DNA of 64,000 bases from Planctomycetota bacterium (GTDB lineage: Bacteria > Planctomycetota > Phycisphaerae > Phycisphaerales > SM1A02), in NCBI GenBank assembly GCA_022560875.1, contig JADFSH010000002.1, positions 26,217 to 90,216 of the forward strand, given 5' to 3'. The notes under the pieces are model-generated. The model had not been told where the DNA came from. It did no database searches and worked only from the letters and a program-made list of their open reading frames with translations. Position numbers and translations under genes: made by a program. Every line of letters starts with the position of its first letter. Within the stretch, counting starts at the first letter, position 1. Shown in pieces: positions 62,943 through 64,000 of this stretch.

Positions 62943-63089
62943 CCCGTCGTCGGTGCCGGGCGGGATCAACAATCCTGATATCGCCACTATTCTGTTCGGC
63001 ACACTTCGTATTAGGAATCCCCGGATCCCCCAGAAGTTGTCAGGCCAGTCACTTCGATGGATTGCGAATGGTTGTCCTTGATCTGAAGT

Positions 63090-63368
63090 CTACTCAGACG
63101 GGGGTGAGGAATTCGTTTCCTCATCGTCATCCTTGAACCACTCATAATCGCTTTCGATATCGCTTCCCGTGATTTGCCGGACGAGTTTTTTCAGACGACC
63201 GCTGCCCCATCGAGACGTGCACTCATCTATGATTACCTGGAAAGAATCGCTGCACACTTTCCCGTCGATGACAAGGCGTGCACGTCTTGTGCAGAAGGCC
63301 TCATCGCCGCATACGACAATAACCTGTTCGGCCATACAGGAAAGTTTGTTTACGGATTCATCAGACAT
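63090..63368 (-). CDS. Hypothetical small protein
   Basis: This 92-residue open frame has a good GGAG site before ATG 63368. It contains four Cys (SCMAE, VVCGDEAFC, DECTS), and an acidic tail (DDDEETNSSPPSE). A competing frame on the + strand (63174-63425) encodes 83 residues with CTSC but has no clear ribosome-binding site. I favour the - strand but am unsure. No family is recognised. Confidence 0.4.
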   Translation of the reverse strand: MSDESVNKLSCMAEQVIVVCGDEAFCTRRARLVIDGKVCSDSFQVIIDECTSRWGSGRLKKLVRQITGSDIESDYEWFKDDDEETNSSPPSE

Positions 63369-63637
63369 ATGCGTCTCCAGGTGATCGAGCCATTAACTAT
63401 CGGTATTTCATGCGGTGGGTCTTGATGATTCCGTGCCAGCGAACTGCCCTCAATTTAGGTGAAATCCCCTATTTAACGCCAATTGGTTACTTTTCGTACT
63501 CCTTTCGGGCACATGATGGACCGCTTGTCTGAGCTTTCTCTGCAGATTTAGTTGCAAAGTCCGAAAGCTAGCAGGGATTAGAATAAGGGATCGAAGCATG
63601 CGACGGCTGATCGGCGATTGCTACCCACCAGCAAGCA

Positions 63638-64000
63638 TCAACTGTTCCCCCCTCCCACCTGACGCAATACGTACGCCGCGGCGTACATGCCGCCGATCTC
63701 CTCCCGATCTACGAAGCGCGGCGGATAGGACTGATTCAGGGGCTGCATTCGAATCGTCCGCTCGTCTGCCGCTATGTAAATGCGTTTGAAGGTTGTTTCG
63801 TTGTCGCGCTCCAGCCGTATGAAACAATCGCTTCCTGAAGTCGTGGGAAGCAGCGGCGAGAAGACCACGATCTCGCCTTCGTAATAGTCCGGCTCCATCG
63901 AGTCGCCTACCACCCGTGCCGCAAAGGCCTGTGGGTCCGTCACATCCGGGCATTCCACATATTCATCCGCAATGGAGACGGGATAATCCAGGTCCGTGAA
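63638..64000 (-). CDS. S24 (LexA/UmuD-like) peptidase domain, 5' end off the window
   Basis: The frame stays open to the right edge, so the start lies outside and about 120 C-terminal residues are visible. VVGDSMEPDYYEGEIVVFSP is the S24 signature with the nucleophile Ser, and TTFKRIY carries the general-base Lys. Such domains occur at the C-terminus of LexA and of phage-type repressors with an HTH in front, or alone in UmuD. The missing N-terminus decides which it is. The GTG at 63958 is inside the frame and is not the start. Confidence 0.75.
   Translation of the reverse strand, partial: FTDLDYPVSIADEYVECPDVTDPQAFAARVVGDSMEPDYYEGEIVVFSPLLPTTSGSDCFIRLERDNETTFKRIYIAADERTIRMQPLNQSYPPRFVDREEIGGMYAAAYVLRQVGGGNS

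Noticed and set aside
62932..62947. Hairpin ACGGGTC/GACCCGT at the Rieske gene stop as a terminator
   Set aside because: The loop is two bases and there is no T-tract on either side.

Overview
The window reads as chromosomal DNA of a planctomycete, most likely class Phycisphaerae. This is inferred from gene content. The cues are three HAF-repeat proteins ending in dockerin-like VNVTDLL-x-LL-x-x-WG repeats, an HYExAFE-type protein, a DUF6677-like membrane protein, a lysine-rich KKATRKK histone-H1-like protein, a bacterial ATP/ADP-translocase-like transporter, and large secreted amidohydrolases and S9 peptidases. I saw no rRNA, tRNA, CRISPR array or insertion sequence.

Region 1 (1-22756, all + strand) is an exopolysaccharide biosynthesis locus. 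From left to right it holds an asparagine-synthase-like protein cut by the window edge, a GT4 glycosyltransferase fused to a hexapeptide acyltransferase, a second GT4, two tandem paralogous O-antigen polymerase/ligase-like membrane proteins, a methyltransferase, a GT2, a FemAB/CelD-like acyltransferase, a DegT-type aminotransferase, another methyltransferase, a NodB-type deacetylase, a second FemAB-like protein, another GT4, an 816-residue TuaH-like glycosyltransferase with extra C-terminal domains, a Wzc-like co-polymerase/ATPase and a polyprenyl-phosphate sugar transferase. Most junctions are ATGA, GTGA or TGATG overlaps. Together the genes would prime a lipid-linked sugar, extend and decorate it, polymerise it and control its export. 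A GCAA-loop hairpin at 22829-22854 closes the locus.

Region 2 (22.9-37.5 kb) is mixed housekeeping: a TAT-exported epimerase-like protein, the nucleotide transporter, a large LTxxQ coiled-coil secreted protein, GpmI, a YggS-type PLP protein, a FliA-family sigma factor, membrane proteins, a ferredoxin, the histone-like protein, DapB, and an M16 peptidase homologue without its metal site.

Region 3 (38.0-42.4 kb, - strand) is a short phage-derived block downstream of rex: SPP1-type portal, scaffold-like protein, SU10/DUF5309-type major capsid protein, an unknown protein and a holin-like membrane protein. No terminase, tail, integrase or lysis gene is visible. A strong terminator follows the capsid gene and GC-rich direct repeats precede the portal gene. 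This is the most unusual block in the window.

Region 4 (42.6-52.9 kb) has rex, metF, an HYExAFE protein, small secreted proteins, a SPOR-like lipoprotein, a FlgM-like protein, a pair of secreted amidohydrolase genes (three amidohydrolase domains, two lacking the usual HxH) and a MOSC protein. Region 5 (53.1-64 kb) holds three HAF-dockerin proteins around a 1307-residue S9 peptidase with two complete alpha/beta-hydrolase catalytic domains, a CWC zinc-ribbon-like protein, a Rieske oxygenase and an S24 (LexA-like) protein running off the right edge. Family assignments come from motif recognition, not from database searches.
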